From Rhizobium sp. (GTDB taxonomy: Bacteria; Pseudomonadota; Gammaproteobacteria; Burkholderiales; Thiobacillaceae): DNA of 64,000 nucleotides. The translations under genes were made by a program, and so were the position numbers. The stretch lies in contig JAIBEL010000013.1 of assembly GCA_019459285.1 (NCBI GenBank), positions 39,579 through 103,578 on the forward strand, read 5' to 3'. The number at the start of each line of letters is the position of its first letter. Position 1 is the stretch's first letter. The notes below the pieces were generated by a model. It saw only the letters and a list, made by a program, of their open reading frames with translations, did no database searches and was not told the DNA's origin. Shown here piece by piece: positions 36,352-44,660 of this stretch.

Positions 36352-36540
36352 TTAGGTAGCCGCGTCGGTCGGAATGCTATGGTCGAACACGCCTTCATCG
36401 CATTTTCTAATGGCCTCGCGCACAAGCGCGACCGCTGACTCTTCATCAGCCGGCAGCATCGCTCGGGGAATGTTTGAGAAGAACATCGCGTGATACTCCT
36501 GCTCAAGTTCGAACCATTCGTGCTCGGTCACTATCTTCAA
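36352..36540 (-). CDS. Small hypothetical protein
   Basis: A 62-residue acidic protein of unknown function (MKIVTEHEWFELEQEYHAMF...). It has no membrane segment. The central part is a predicted amphipathic helix (DEESAVALVREAIRKCDEGV). It starts 10 bp downstream of the DUF6471 gene stop, so the two are probably one transcription unit that diverges from tnsA. It may be a partner of the DUF6471 protein. The call rests on gene order and an intact frame only. Confidence 0.5.
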   Translation of the reverse strand: MKIVTEHEWFELEQEYHAMFFSNIPRAMLPADEESAVALVREAIRKCDEGVFDHSIPTDAAT

Positions 36541-36550
36541 AATTCAGTAG

Positions 36551-36832
36551 CTATACAGAATTGTCTTTATCTTTTCGAGCAGTTGGCAACGGCCCAACCG
36601 CGCTGATATCGACCTGTTGAGCCCCAATGGCGCGCATGCATTGAATGAAAAATGCAAAGCTAAAGGTACCGCGCGAGATTTTGCTGGCTATAGACCGCTC
36701 GGTCTCTTCCACCCCCATTGCCGCCAACTGTTTCTGCAAGCGCGCATAAGTGACCTTTCGTCGTCCCAGCTCGCTCTTCAGGAGCTGATACGCCTCGTTG
36801 TTCCAATCCGTCACCACTCTTGGCGAACCCAT
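36551..36832 (-). CDS. DUF6471 family small helix-turn-helix-like protein
   Basis: A protein of about 93 residues matching the DUF6471 pattern (DWNNEAYQLLKSELGRRKVTYARL..., SIASKISRGTFSFAFF, CMRAIGA). The helices resemble a lambda-repressor-type DNA-binding domain: a KSELGRRKVTYARLQ helix followed by a recognition-like ERSIASKISRG. I chose the ATG at 36832, which has AAGGGG at proper spacing. An ATG at 36856 in frame lies inside a 20-bp palindrome and is less likely. It diverges from tnsA, with the palindrome between them, so it is a good candidate for a repressor of its own gene and of the transposition operon. Confidence 0.75.
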   Translation of the reverse strand: MGSPRVVTDWNNEAYQLLKSELGRRKVTYARLQKQLAAMGVEETERSIASKISRGTFSFAFFIQCMRAIGAQQVDISAVGPLPTARKDKDNSV

Positions 36833-36847
36833 TAAACGCCCCTTGCA

Positions 36848-36867
36848 ATATCTCATATATGAGATAT
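36848..36867. promoter_or_regulatory. 20-bp perfect palindrome, candidate operator
   Basis: The sequence 36848-36867 reads identically on both strands (core TCTCATATATGAGA). It lies immediately upstream of the DUF6471 start and about 117 bp upstream of tnsA, in the divergent promoter region. A dyad of this length and symmetry is typical of the operator of a small dimeric repressor. Confidence 0.65.
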
Positions 36868-36925
36868 ATTGCTCACATATGCGATTAATAAATCTCTTGA
36901 ATATGGACCTACCTATATGCCGGCA

Positions 36926-36949
36926 CCCCAGCGTTTTGGGGCAGTTTTT
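36926..36949 (+). terminator. Terminator-like hairpin in the tnsA leader
   Basis: CCCCA (36926-36930) pairs with TGGGG (36937-36941), and five T residues follow at 36945-36949. It lies 35 bp before the tnsA start, downstream of the candidate operator. It could terminate transcripts entering from outside the element or attenuate tns expression. The stem is short, five base pairs. Confidence 0.45.
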
Positions 36950-36983
36950 AGGGATTATGCGGCAATGATGAGGGCAAACGGAA

Positions 36984-37832
36984 ATGGCACGTGGACCAAA
37001 GAAATGGAATGAAGAAACGATAGCACGCTTCCTGAAGGAAGGCAGGGGTACAGGTGAGGGCGTCGACTACAAGCCCTGGCTCGGCGTGGGCGATTTTTCA
37101 TCCAGAGGTCGTTGCCATCGCATCTTCGGTCTCAAGACCAATCGGATTCATCACCTGTTTTCTGACGTCGAGTACGACCTGTTCCTGCTCCTGGAATGGT
37201 CTGCAGACATCATTGATATACGTGAGCAGTATCCCCTGGACCGTGACCTGACCCAGCAGATTGCCGCCGCACACGGTATCCGTCATCCACATTACCCGGG
37301 CACCCACACTCCAGCCGTGATGACCGTCGATTTCCTTGTTACTCAATTGCGCGCAGGCCAGACAATCCACTCAGCTTTTAATGCAAAACGCACCGAAGAG
37401 GCTGAGGATGCAAACTCCCTTGAGAAATTGGAGTTGCAACGGCTGTACTGGAATGGTTTTGACTCCCCCCACCACCTGGTCTTCCATTCCGAAATCCCAA
37501 CGGTCCACGCGCGAAATATCGAGTGGATACGCGGCGCCCAACTGAGCGATGGAGAGATTGAGCGCTACCCGGGTTATTTCAACGAGTACGCAAACCGCAT
37601 GGCTGACGAGCTCACCCGGAGCCAACGAAGCGAGTCGCTTTCGGATTACTGCGCAAAATTCGATATCAAATGCGGCCTCGAGGCCGGCACAGGGCTCCGC
37701 GTCGCCCGGCTCCTTATGCAATCCAGGGTGCTCATGCCGGACCTCAGCCAGCCCAATCTTTACGATTGCCCGCTCCCTGCATTCAAGGTCACTGCACGTC
37801 CTGGAAACCTCCGGCTGGTTGGGGGCATGTGA
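36984..37832 (+). CDS. tnsA: TnsA, Tn7-like transposase endonuclease subunit
   Basis: A 282-residue TnsA. The restriction-enzyme-like catalytic residues are E63 (SDVEYDLF), D116 (TVDFLV) and K135 (NAKRTEE), matching E63, D114 and K132 of Tn7 TnsA as I recall them. TnsA cuts the 5' ends of the transposon, so together with TnsB it allows cut-and-paste movement and not co-integrate formation. The C-terminal part, which contacts TnsC in Tn7, is present. The start ATG at 36984 has GAGGG upstream. The stop overlaps the tnsB start in a TGATG junction. Confidence 0.93.
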   Translation: MARGPKKWNEETIARFLKEGRGTGEGVDYKPWLGVGDFSSRGRCHRIFGLKTNRIHHLFSDVEYDLFLLLEWSADIIDIREQYPLDRDLTQQIAAAHGIRHPHYPGTHTPAVMTVDFLVTQLRAGQTIHSAFNAKRTEEAEDANSLEKLELQRLYWNGFDSPHHLVFHSEIPTVHARNIEWIRGAQLSDGEIERYPGYFNEYANRMADELTRSQRSESLSDYCAKFDIKCGLEAGTGLRVARLLMQSRVLMPDLSQPNLYDCPLPAFKVTARPGNLRLVGGM

Positions 37833-39976
37833 TGCTGTACAGGAACGATGTTTTTGCATTTCCGGACGGACAGCGTGCCCGCCTTCTGCATGTCGAGCCG
37901 GCCCGGAATGAAGCCTGGGTAATCAGTCTCAGTATTGAAGACAGCTTCCCGAAATGTTTCTCGCTGTCCGACCTTCAAGCCAAGTTCGATTCCGGCGAGC
38001 TGACGCACATCGACTCCGGCCCTGCCACACCCATAGCAAAGCGGGTTAGTGACAAAGCACGAAGCAGGCGGGATATCGCGTGGCAGCGAATCGCACCGCT
38101 TGTCGACAAGCCCGGAATTTATTCTCCACATGAACGCAGCAGGCTCGTCCAGGAACGGGCCAAAGAATTCGGCTGCACCCTTTTTACCCTCTACAAAGAC
38201 CTGCGAAGGTACTGGCGCGGAGGCCAAACGAGAGACGCGCTAATTCCAGGATTTCACTCGTGTGGTCGGGCGGTCAAGTCCGTCACGGTCGGTCGCGGTC
38301 GTACACCCACGGGCGGGAGATACGCCGTTTTTCAACTCGGTGAAGACGACATCCAGCACATCAAGCGAGCCATCAAGAAGTACTACCTGTCCGGCGAGGT
38401 CCACACGATGGAATCCTCATATCAAGGGATGCTGGAGGATACGTACGTCTATCGCGATGGAAATGGAGAGAAGTACCTCCTACCCCATGGAGAAAGGCCA
38501 TCTCTGCGCCAATTTCAGCACGTCCTGAAAAGCCATTTCAGCGACGAGACAAAGCTTCGAAAGCGCAAGGGCGACAAGCTGTTTGAACAAAACCATCGTG
38601 CTCGTCAGGGCAGCATCCTTGAAGACTGCCTAGGTGTGGGACATATCTATGAAATCGACGCCACCATCGCCGATATTTTCCTGGTTGCATCCATCGACCG
38701 CAGCCTGATTATCGGCAAACCGAGCCTGTATCTGATATACGACCGTGGCAGTCGATTGGTCGTCGGATGGTATCTAGGACTTGAAGCTCCATCGTGGCCT
38801 GCGGCCATGCAAGCCATACTAAGCATTGCCGAAGACAAAGCCGAGCTCTGCAAACGCCTGGGCGTCGAGTACAACGCTGCAGACTGGCCCGCCCATGGCG
38901 TATTTCCCCAAAAGTTTCTCGGCGACCTCGGCGAGATGGTCTCGAAAAACAGCAGTCTCCTAATTGACGGGCTGGGAATCGGCGTGGACAACACCCCGTC
39001 GATGCGCCCCGACTATAAATCGACGGTTGAATGTGGATTCAAACTCGTTCAGCGCTCGATGGCCCCCTCAACTCCCGGGTATGAGCCTCCCGAGAACGTA
39101 ACCAGGCGCCGAGGAAAGCATTACGAGAATGACGCTTGTTTAACGCTTCATGAGCTCAAAGCACTGGTGCTCAGGAACATCATTGCTCACAACCGCCGGG
39201 TGATGACGGGATACCCGATTTCAAACGAGATGCTCGCAGATGAAGTCCGCCCCATTCCAACGGAAATTTGGAACCACCAAGCGCCCAAGCGCATGGGTGT
39301 TTTGACCCGGTACTCGGAACAGTACGTTCGGTTCTCTCTCCTCCCGCAAGCGGAGGCGACCGTTACGCGTGACGGCATCGAATTCAAGGGCTGCTATTAC
39401 ACGTGCCCCGAGGCCATCGAAGAGGGATGGCTGGTTAAGGCAGGACGTGGGGTGTTCAAGAAGGACGTTTCCTTTGACCACCGCCTGGTCGACTCCATCT
39501 ACATACATGACCCGAAAGACCCGACGAATTTTATCGTGGCAACGCTTTTGGAAAAAAGCAGGGAATACCTGGGCTTCTCATTTGCAGAAGTGGCGGCTTA
39601 CGAGAAGTTAAAAGCATACGTGCGCAGGGACGCCGAGCAACACAACCGGCAAACCCAGGCTGACTACCATGCCTTCTCCACACCTATCACGTCCGCGGCG
39701 CTTGCTGAGACCAAAAGGGTAAGCAAGGGCCAATCACGGTCGGCCCGCAAGAAGGACATTGAGCAGGACCGCCTTACGGAGCGCCGGGAACAAAGGCAGG
39801 TCGAGGCGCGAATGCCGTTGGACGCAAAACCTGAGATTGCGGCGCCATCGCCGAATGGCAACGTCATTGCCCTGCAGCCCGCCTCCCGGCAGCCCTCTGA
39901 AAACCCCGATGCACCGCTAACAATGGAAGAGAAAGTGCGCCGTAAGCGTATGGAGATGTTAAATGCCAAGCAATGA
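37832..39976 (+). CDS. tnsB: TnsB, Tn7-like DDE transposase
   Basis: A 714-residue transposase of the retroviral-integrase superfamily. The catalytic triad can be placed at D276 (YEIDATIADI), D365 (LGDLGEM) and E400 (STVECGF), with the canonical 35-residue D-E spacing seen in Tn7 TnsB. TnsB binds the repeats at the transposon ends, cuts the 3' strands and joins them to target DNA. I start it at the ATG at 37832, which overlaps the tnsA stop by one base; the frame is open further upstream, but that part is a shadow of tnsA. The C-terminal 100 residues are basic and low-complexity, ending in the segment expected to contact TnsC. Confidence 0.93.
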   Translation: MLYRNDVFAFPDGQRARLLHVEPARNEAWVISLSIEDSFPKCFSLSDLQAKFDSGELTHIDSGPATPIAKRVSDKARSRRDIAWQRIAPLVDKPGIYSPHERSRLVQERAKEFGCTLFTLYKDLRRYWRGGQTRDALIPGFHSCGRAVKSVTVGRGRTPTGGRYAVFQLGEDDIQHIKRAIKKYYLSGEVHTMESSYQGMLEDTYVYRDGNGEKYLLPHGERPSLRQFQHVLKSHFSDETKLRKRKGDKLFEQNHRARQGSILEDCLGVGHIYEIDATIADIFLVASIDRSLIIGKPSLYLIYDRGSRLVVGWYLGLEAPSWPAAMQAILSIAEDKAELCKRLGVEYNAADWPAHGVFPQKFLGDLGEMVSKNSSLLIDGLGIGVDNTPSMRPDYKSTVECGFKLVQRSMAPSTPGYEPPENVTRRRGKHYENDACLTLHELKALVLRNIIAHNRRVMTGYPISNEMLADEVRPIPTEIWNHQAPKRMGVLTRYSEQYVRFSLLPQAEATVTRDGIEFKGCYYTCPEAIEEGWLVKAGRGVFKKDVSFDHRLVDSIYIHDPKDPTNFIVATLLEKSREYLGFSFAEVAAYEKLKAYVRRDAEQHNRQTQADYHAFSTPITSAALAETKRVSKGQSRSARKKDIEQDRLTERREQRQVEARMPLDAKPEIAAPSPNGNVIALQPASRQPSENPDAPLTMEEKVRRKRMEMLNAKQ

Positions 39977-41594
39977 CCAGCTCAGCCTCGCCGTTGAGGC
40001 CGTATACACCCCGCAGCGTATCAAGCGGTTTAGCGGCAACCCCCTTATTGAAGCACTGCCGCCCGCCTTGGATGACGAGTCCCTGGTTGAGGCTCTGACA
40101 GAGATTCCCGAATTTTCGCCTGAAGAGCGGATGTGGCCCACGCATGAGCGCATGCAGCTTGTGATGGGGTTATCGCACTTTATGTTGCCGCTTGGCCGGC
40201 ACATTCGACTCGCGCGCACCTTGGACACAATGATGCGGGAGGGGTACATCGGCCGCGCGCCGAGGACGGCTGAGCACATCAAGGTCTTCCAAAAGCTGTA
40301 CGAGAACCAGCAATCCAGAAAAAGCTTTGCTTCGGCAAGCGCCGCCACGCCGCAACTATCAACCTCGCTCGTCGGGCTGTCCGGAGTCGGCAAGACCACT
40401 TCCGTGCGGCGCATACTGGCGCTGACTCCCCAAGTGATTTACCACCCCGAGCTCCACATCTATCAAATCCCGTATCTGCACGTCGAGACGCCCCACGATG
40501 GCGCGAGCGTGACGGGACTTGCTCATTCGATTCTGCGGAAAGTAGATGCCCTAGTTCCGGACGTCAACTACTACCAGGAATTTGCGCTCAAAGGAAAGCC
40601 GAGTGTCGAGACGTTAATGAACCATGCGGCGCGGGCGCTGCACAAACACTGCACCGGCCTGCTCGTGGTCGACGAGATACAAAACCTGGAAAACGCGCCC
40701 AAGAACAAGCAAAGCCTCATGACACTTCTGGTCAGCGCGTCAAACGAGCTGGGCGTACCCATCCTTTTCATCGGCACGAACAAAGCTCGTCGAGTTCTCG
40801 GCCTGGATTTCAGGCAAGCACGCCGCTCAGTCGGCCAAGGCCTCAGCTATTGGGACAGGCTGGAGAGAAGCGACAACCCACAGGAACCCTGCGAATGGAC
40901 TGATTTCCTGGGAACGCTTTGGAAATTCCAATGGTTGCAGAAACCCTGCGACCTTACGCCGCAATTGTCTGAACTCGTTTACTACCATACCCAGGGAATA
41001 ACGGACCTTGCCATCAAGATGTTCGCGACTGCCCAATGGCGCGCGATGCTGGACGGCACCGAAAGTATCACCGCGAAATTGCTGCGCGATGTCGCCAATC
41101 AGGAATTGCGACTAGTTCAGCCGATGGTCGAAGCACTGCGTAAGGAAGAGCTGGCCGCTCTGGAGTCATACGATGACATTGCCCCCATTGATTTCGAGAC
41201 CCTTCTGCGCGATGCACGCATTCAGTACGAGGGTCGCCGGGTCAAAAAGGCTTCCCTTCGCCCTGGCGATAAGACATTCACTTCAGCGCTCTCGCACACG
41301 CTGACGACCCTTGGGATGGAAGAAGAGCATGCGGCGGAACTGGCTGAAACTGTCGAAACAGTCGACCAGCCGACGAACTTGCTTGGGGGAGTGAAATCTG
41401 CGCTGGTCCGCTTGGAGCCTCCAAAAGCCAAGTCCGGCAAGAAGTCTTCCTCTTCAAAACCGAAACCGGAGCTGCCTCCACACGACCTGCGGAACGCCGT
41501 TCAACGGGCAGAAGCGGAAGGAACGACTACATTTCAACAGCTCCAAGCGATGAATGCTGTCTGCAAGCTAGAGCAGGTACTTCAACTCGGATAG
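39963..41594 (+). CDS. tnsC: TnsC, Tn7-like AAA+ transposition regulator
   Basis: A 543-residue AAA+ ATPase. Walker A GLSGVGKTTS lies near residue 139 and Walker B GLLVVDEIQN near residue 233. TnsC polymerises on DNA with ATP, links the targeting protein to TnsAB and mediates target immunity. It overlaps tnsB by 14 bp and its stop is directly followed by the tniQ start. A Lys/Ser/Pro-rich linker near residue 495 separates the ATPase core from a short C-terminal helix pair. Confidence 0.92.
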   Translation: MPSNDQLSLAVEAVYTPQRIKRFSGNPLIEALPPALDDESLVEALTEIPEFSPEERMWPTHERMQLVMGLSHFMLPLGRHIRLARTLDTMMREGYIGRAPRTAEHIKVFQKLYENQQSRKSFASASAATPQLSTSLVGLSGVGKTTSVRRILALTPQVIYHPELHIYQIPYLHVETPHDGASVTGLAHSILRKVDALVPDVNYYQEFALKGKPSVETLMNHAARALHKHCTGLLVVDEIQNLENAPKNKQSLMTLLVSASNELGVPILFIGTNKARRVLGLDFRQARRSVGQGLSYWDRLERSDNPQEPCEWTDFLGTLWKFQWLQKPCDLTPQLSELVYYHTQGITDLAIKMFATAQWRAMLDGTESITAKLLRDVANQELRLVQPMVEALRKEELAALESYDDIAPIDFETLLRDARIQYEGRRVKKASLRPGDKTFTSALSHTLTTLGMEEEHAAELAETVETVDQPTNLLGGVKSALVRLEPPKAKSGKKSSSSKPKPELPPHDLRNAVQRAEAEGTTTFQQLQAMNAVCKLEQVLQLG

Positions 41595-42764
41595 ATGCTC
41601 TATCTTCCGCAGCCATATCCGGACGAGATTGTCGGTAGCTTGTTAGTGCGGGCATGCCGCCACACGGGCCTGCCATTTAAGCGTCTGGTTCAGTACTTGG
41701 CTGGGGTCCGAGGCCGGAGCTATGCCTCGTTCCTGCTCACCCCATTTATTGACCAGTTGGGACGGGAAGCTGGCGTCGACCCGGATGAGCTGATACTCGG
41801 CCATACTGTTTTCCCCTACGTCACAGCCTTTATGACCGCAGAGGCCGCCGGCCGTTTGCGCGCTCTGTTGCTCAGCGACAGGTCAGAAATTCGCACTAAT
41901 CTCGCGCCATATACCCAGTCTGTTACTCAGGGACTAGCCTTTCGGCGTATATGCCCCCAATGCGCCATCGAGGATTTGGAAAAATATGGCGAGAGTTACT
42001 GGCACAGGGAGCACCTGCTTCCGGCCGTGTATATCTGCCGCTTCCACCGAGAGCCGCTAATCGAGACTGTCATTCCAGTCAGATACGGGATGCGACACTG
42101 GACCTACGCACTTCCGCACGAAATAACCGGAACGCCATTGAGTCTCGTACCTTCGCCCGAAATCCAGTCGGATATCGCAGCCCGGTCTGCAGCCCTGCTC
42201 ACCAACCCGCACATCGAGAGAGATTGGCTTGGTCAATATCGCGCTCTTGCCTTTCAGAAGGGGTTTGGCAAGCAGCAGTTTATAAATGGAACTCAGATGG
42301 CACGGGACCTCTTGGCTTTCTATGGGCCGAGTTTCCTGGAAGAGGCTGGTTGCCGGCTCACACCAGGGGCAAAAGGATTTTGGCCACCGCTAATGGTGCG
42401 AGTTGGGACCCATGAGCCTTTCTCTCCTCCCAAGCACATTCTGCTTCAGACCTTTTTGCAGCACTGCTCCGACGCCCCAAAGACCGTGTCGTACAACCTG
42501 CCTGGCCCCAAACCCGTAGACCGGCCTAGCCTGGATGCTGATTGCGTCCAAAAAATGCGTGCGGTACTAGACGAATCCGATGTAAACGCGAAGTATTCGG
42601 TGACAAAGTTGCTCACTGAAGTCGGCTACTGGAGCCAGTTCCGGCACGAGCGGCAAGCTTTCCCGGACACGGTAGCGTTCCTCTCGAAATTCAAACGCTC
42701 GGAGAGGTCAATCAGACAAACGAGGCAGACCGATGACGAACACCATCAAGGTAAGCAGAATTGA
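41595..42764 (+). CDS. tniQ: TniQ/TnsD-family targeting protein
   Basis: A 389-residue TniQ protein. The N-terminus (LPQPYPDEIVGSLLVRACRHTGLPF) is the typical TniQ start, and a zinc-binding cluster CPQC..(about 25)..CRFH lies near residues 119-152. It is shorter than Tn7 TnsD (about 500 residues) but longer than the small TniQ of CRISPR-associated elements. No cas genes or CRISPR array are present, so targeting should be by direct DNA recognition. Because the element sits in comEC, this protein probably recognises a conserved comEC sequence; that is inference. It follows tnsC without a gap and overlaps the next gene by 32 bp. Confidence 0.9.
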   Translation: MLYLPQPYPDEIVGSLLVRACRHTGLPFKRLVQYLAGVRGRSYASFLLTPFIDQLGREAGVDPDELILGHTVFPYVTAFMTAEAAGRLRALLLSDRSEIRTNLAPYTQSVTQGLAFRRICPQCAIEDLEKYGESYWHREHLLPAVYICRFHREPLIETVIPVRYGMRHWTYALPHEITGTPLSLVPSPEIQSDIAARSAALLTNPHIERDWLGQYRALAFQKGFGKQQFINGTQMARDLLAFYGPSFLEEAGCRLTPGAKGFWPPLMVRVGTHEPFSPPKHILLQTFLQHCSDAPKTVSYNLPGPKPVDRPSLDADCVQKMRAVLDESDVNAKYSVTKLLTEVGYWSQFRHERQAFPDTVAFLSKFKRSERSIRQTRQTDDEHHQGKQN

Positions 42765-43833
42765 GTTGTACGAAGCCGTTTGGTCCGAACCAATGACCAA
42801 GCTGGCCGGGAAATACGGAGTGTCAGATGTGGCACTGGGAAAAATCTGCCGGAAGCACAACATTCCACTACCAGGCGCCGGCCACTGGGCCAAGGTGGCG
42901 GCCGGCAAGAAGTTTTCCAGGCCGCCCTTACCGGACGATGCTGCTTCTGAGATATCGATAAGCCCTCCAGAAAAGGGAAAGGCGGAGCAAGCACAGAACC
43001 GGCTCGCTCTTGCGCATCAACTTGCTGAGGTACCAGCCGAGCTCCCCGTACCGCAGACCATATCCAAGCCTCACAGGCTGACGGTACTCACCAAAGAATT
43101 CCTCAAGAGCAGAAAGCCGGAGATGTATGGGCTCGTGAGTTGCTGGCCACCGCGTGGATACGCCCTTGCCGTTTCGCCGCATCAAGTAGGGCGAGCACTT
43201 CGTATCCTGGACACACTCGTCAAAGCTTTTGAAAGGGCCGGCTTCGAAATTGTCGTAGATGAAAAGGAGCGCGAACTTCAGGTCGTCATACTTGGTGAGG
43301 CCATTCCATTCCGAATGCGGGAGGCCTCTGCCCAGATACCCATACCCCCGGAGAAAAGGGAAAAAGGCATTTTTTCGCGGGCATACGATTACCAGCCGAA
43401 GGGCGTTTTATCTATTCAGCTCCCCAAGTACCTGGACCAGGTAAAAAGTAGCTGGAGCGATGGGAAGAAACCGTTGGAAGAAAACCTTGCCACCGTATTT
43501 GAGGGCATCCTTGTTGCCGCTGTCCGCTACAAAGAACGCTCTGAGGAGCTGGCTGCGTGGAAGGCCGATTTCAGGGAGAAAGAAAGGATTCGTGCCGAGG
43601 AAAAGGCAGCGCTCGAACACGAACGAAAAACCCTGGACGCTCTTGTGCAAGAAGCTCAACGGTGGACGATGAGTCAGCAGGTCCTCGATTATGTAACTCA
43701 CATCGAGACCATTCTAGGAGCTAGCGGAAGCAAAATCCCCAGCGCTGCTCTGAACTGGATTGCCGACTCAAGAAAGCGTGCTGAGCAAATGGACCCTACA
43801 GAGAATCGACTAGGTGCGATTCAAAAAGGTTAA
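42733..43833 (+). CDS. Conserved protein of unknown function, co-transcribed with tniQ
   Basis: A 366-residue protein. The first 65 residues contain a helix-turn-helix-like segment (LAGKYGVSDVALGKICRKHNIPLPG) that suggests DNA binding. The middle (about 110-235) is a mixed alpha/beta region, and residues 250-310 form a Lys/Glu-rich coiled coil. I do not recognise a function. It begins 32 bp inside tniQ, so it belongs to the transposition operon and could be an accessory targeting or regulatory factor. The stop is 3 bp past the end of a convergent gene, with no space for a terminator between them. Confidence 0.7.
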   Translation: MTNTIKVSRIELYEAVWSEPMTKLAGKYGVSDVALGKICRKHNIPLPGAGHWAKVAAGKKFSRPPLPDDAASEISISPPEKGKAEQAQNRLALAHQLAEVPAELPVPQTISKPHRLTVLTKEFLKSRKPEMYGLVSCWPPRGYALAVSPHQVGRALRILDTLVKAFERAGFEIVVDEKERELQVVILGEAIPFRMREASAQIPIPPEKREKGIFSRAYDYQPKGVLSIQLPKYLDQVKSSWSDGKKPLEENLATVFEGILVAAVRYKERSEELAAWKADFREKERIRAEEKAALEHERKTLDALVQEAQRWTMSQQVLDYVTHIETILGASGSKIPSAALNWIADSRKRAEQMDPTENRLGAIQKG

Positions 43834-44279
43834 CGCTCAGCAAACCCGTAAGCGGCCGTAAGCACATCTTCCTTCATTCCTCTTTTTAGTGCTTCCAACG
43901 GAGTCAAATCGCCGAGCGAACCTTTGGGGGATGTAAAGAAAAACCACTTATGCCATCCACTCAGCCCATGCAGCGGCTTGGCTACGCGTGCAAGCCGCTT
44001 CCAATCAAGCTCAGGGTCAGCAAAAAAAGCTGGGAAATAATTGACGCCCTTAAAGTCGACCGAAAAAACGACACCATCCAGAATCGCCTTGCTTAGGGCG
44101 TTCTCTGAAATCCCTAAGCTTGCACGAAGCTCCTCAGCAGTAATTATTTCTTTGCGTTCTATCAGAGCGGCGCCAGATTGATACTTGACCACCAATTCCT
44201 TCGAGTCCTGCGTGGACCGCAGCTTAAAGCCCGTTATGGTTCCATCCTTGGCACGGGTAATTGCACCGATAAAATGCAT
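43830..44279 (-). CDS. Unknown protein with a possible Xre/MbcA/ParS-like C-terminus
   Basis: A protein of about 149 residues. The start is the ATG at 44279, which follows GAAGGA with five bases of spacing; the frame is open further upstream. Residues 60-80 (ITAEELRASLGISENALSKAI) look like a helix-turn-helix. The end (SLGDLTPLEALKRG..DVLTAAYGFAER) resembles the toxin-binding domain of Xre/MbcA/ParS-type antitoxins. No RES-domain toxin lies beside it, so it may be an orphan antitoxin or regulator. It converges with the preceding gene, overlapping by 4 bp. Confidence 0.6.
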   Translation of the reverse strand: MHFIGAITRAKDGTITGFKLRSTQDSKELVVKYQSGAALIERKEIITAEELRASLGISENALSKAILDGVVFSVDFKGVNYFPAFFADPELDWKRLARVAKPLHGLSGWHKWFFFTSPKGSLGDLTPLEALKRGMKEDVLTAAYGFAER

Positions 44280-44660
44280 AAACATCCTTCGCGTCAGTGA
44301 GACTGTGACGTTTGAGTCATGCCCCAAGTATGGGCAAACAAGCCGTGGAATCAATGAATTTAGATTTACCGCCAGTAAATTTCGGGGATTTTATTAAGCT
44401 GTTTGTATGCAGAATGAGAGGGCCATTCGCCTCGGCGCGCCCCAAAAGCGTTTGAGCGGGATTTGAGATGGCTCAATGAAATAATAGAACCCCAAAACGG
44501 GGGCAAAAATAAAATACTGAAATAAGGTAGTCATACTATTTTTAGTCCCCACTTCAGATGAAGTTGCGACGTATTGCCTGTTCCAGCCGTTCGACACTCT
44601 CATTGAAACGATAGCTAGAGCGGTGGGCCAAAGTGGCGACCGCGCTTTCAAGGAATCTGC
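44280..44660. other. Noncoding interval
   Basis: This stretch of about 380 bp between two divergent genes is AT-rich and holds no supported gene. It includes a small CCCC/GGGG hairpin at about 44490-44503. Promoters for both flanking genes should lie here, but I found no clean -35/-10 pair. No ncRNA could be supported. Confidence 0.5.

Noticed and set aside
36984..42764. CRISPR-associated transposon
   Set aside because: No cas genes, no repeat-spacer array and no second TniQ were found in the window.
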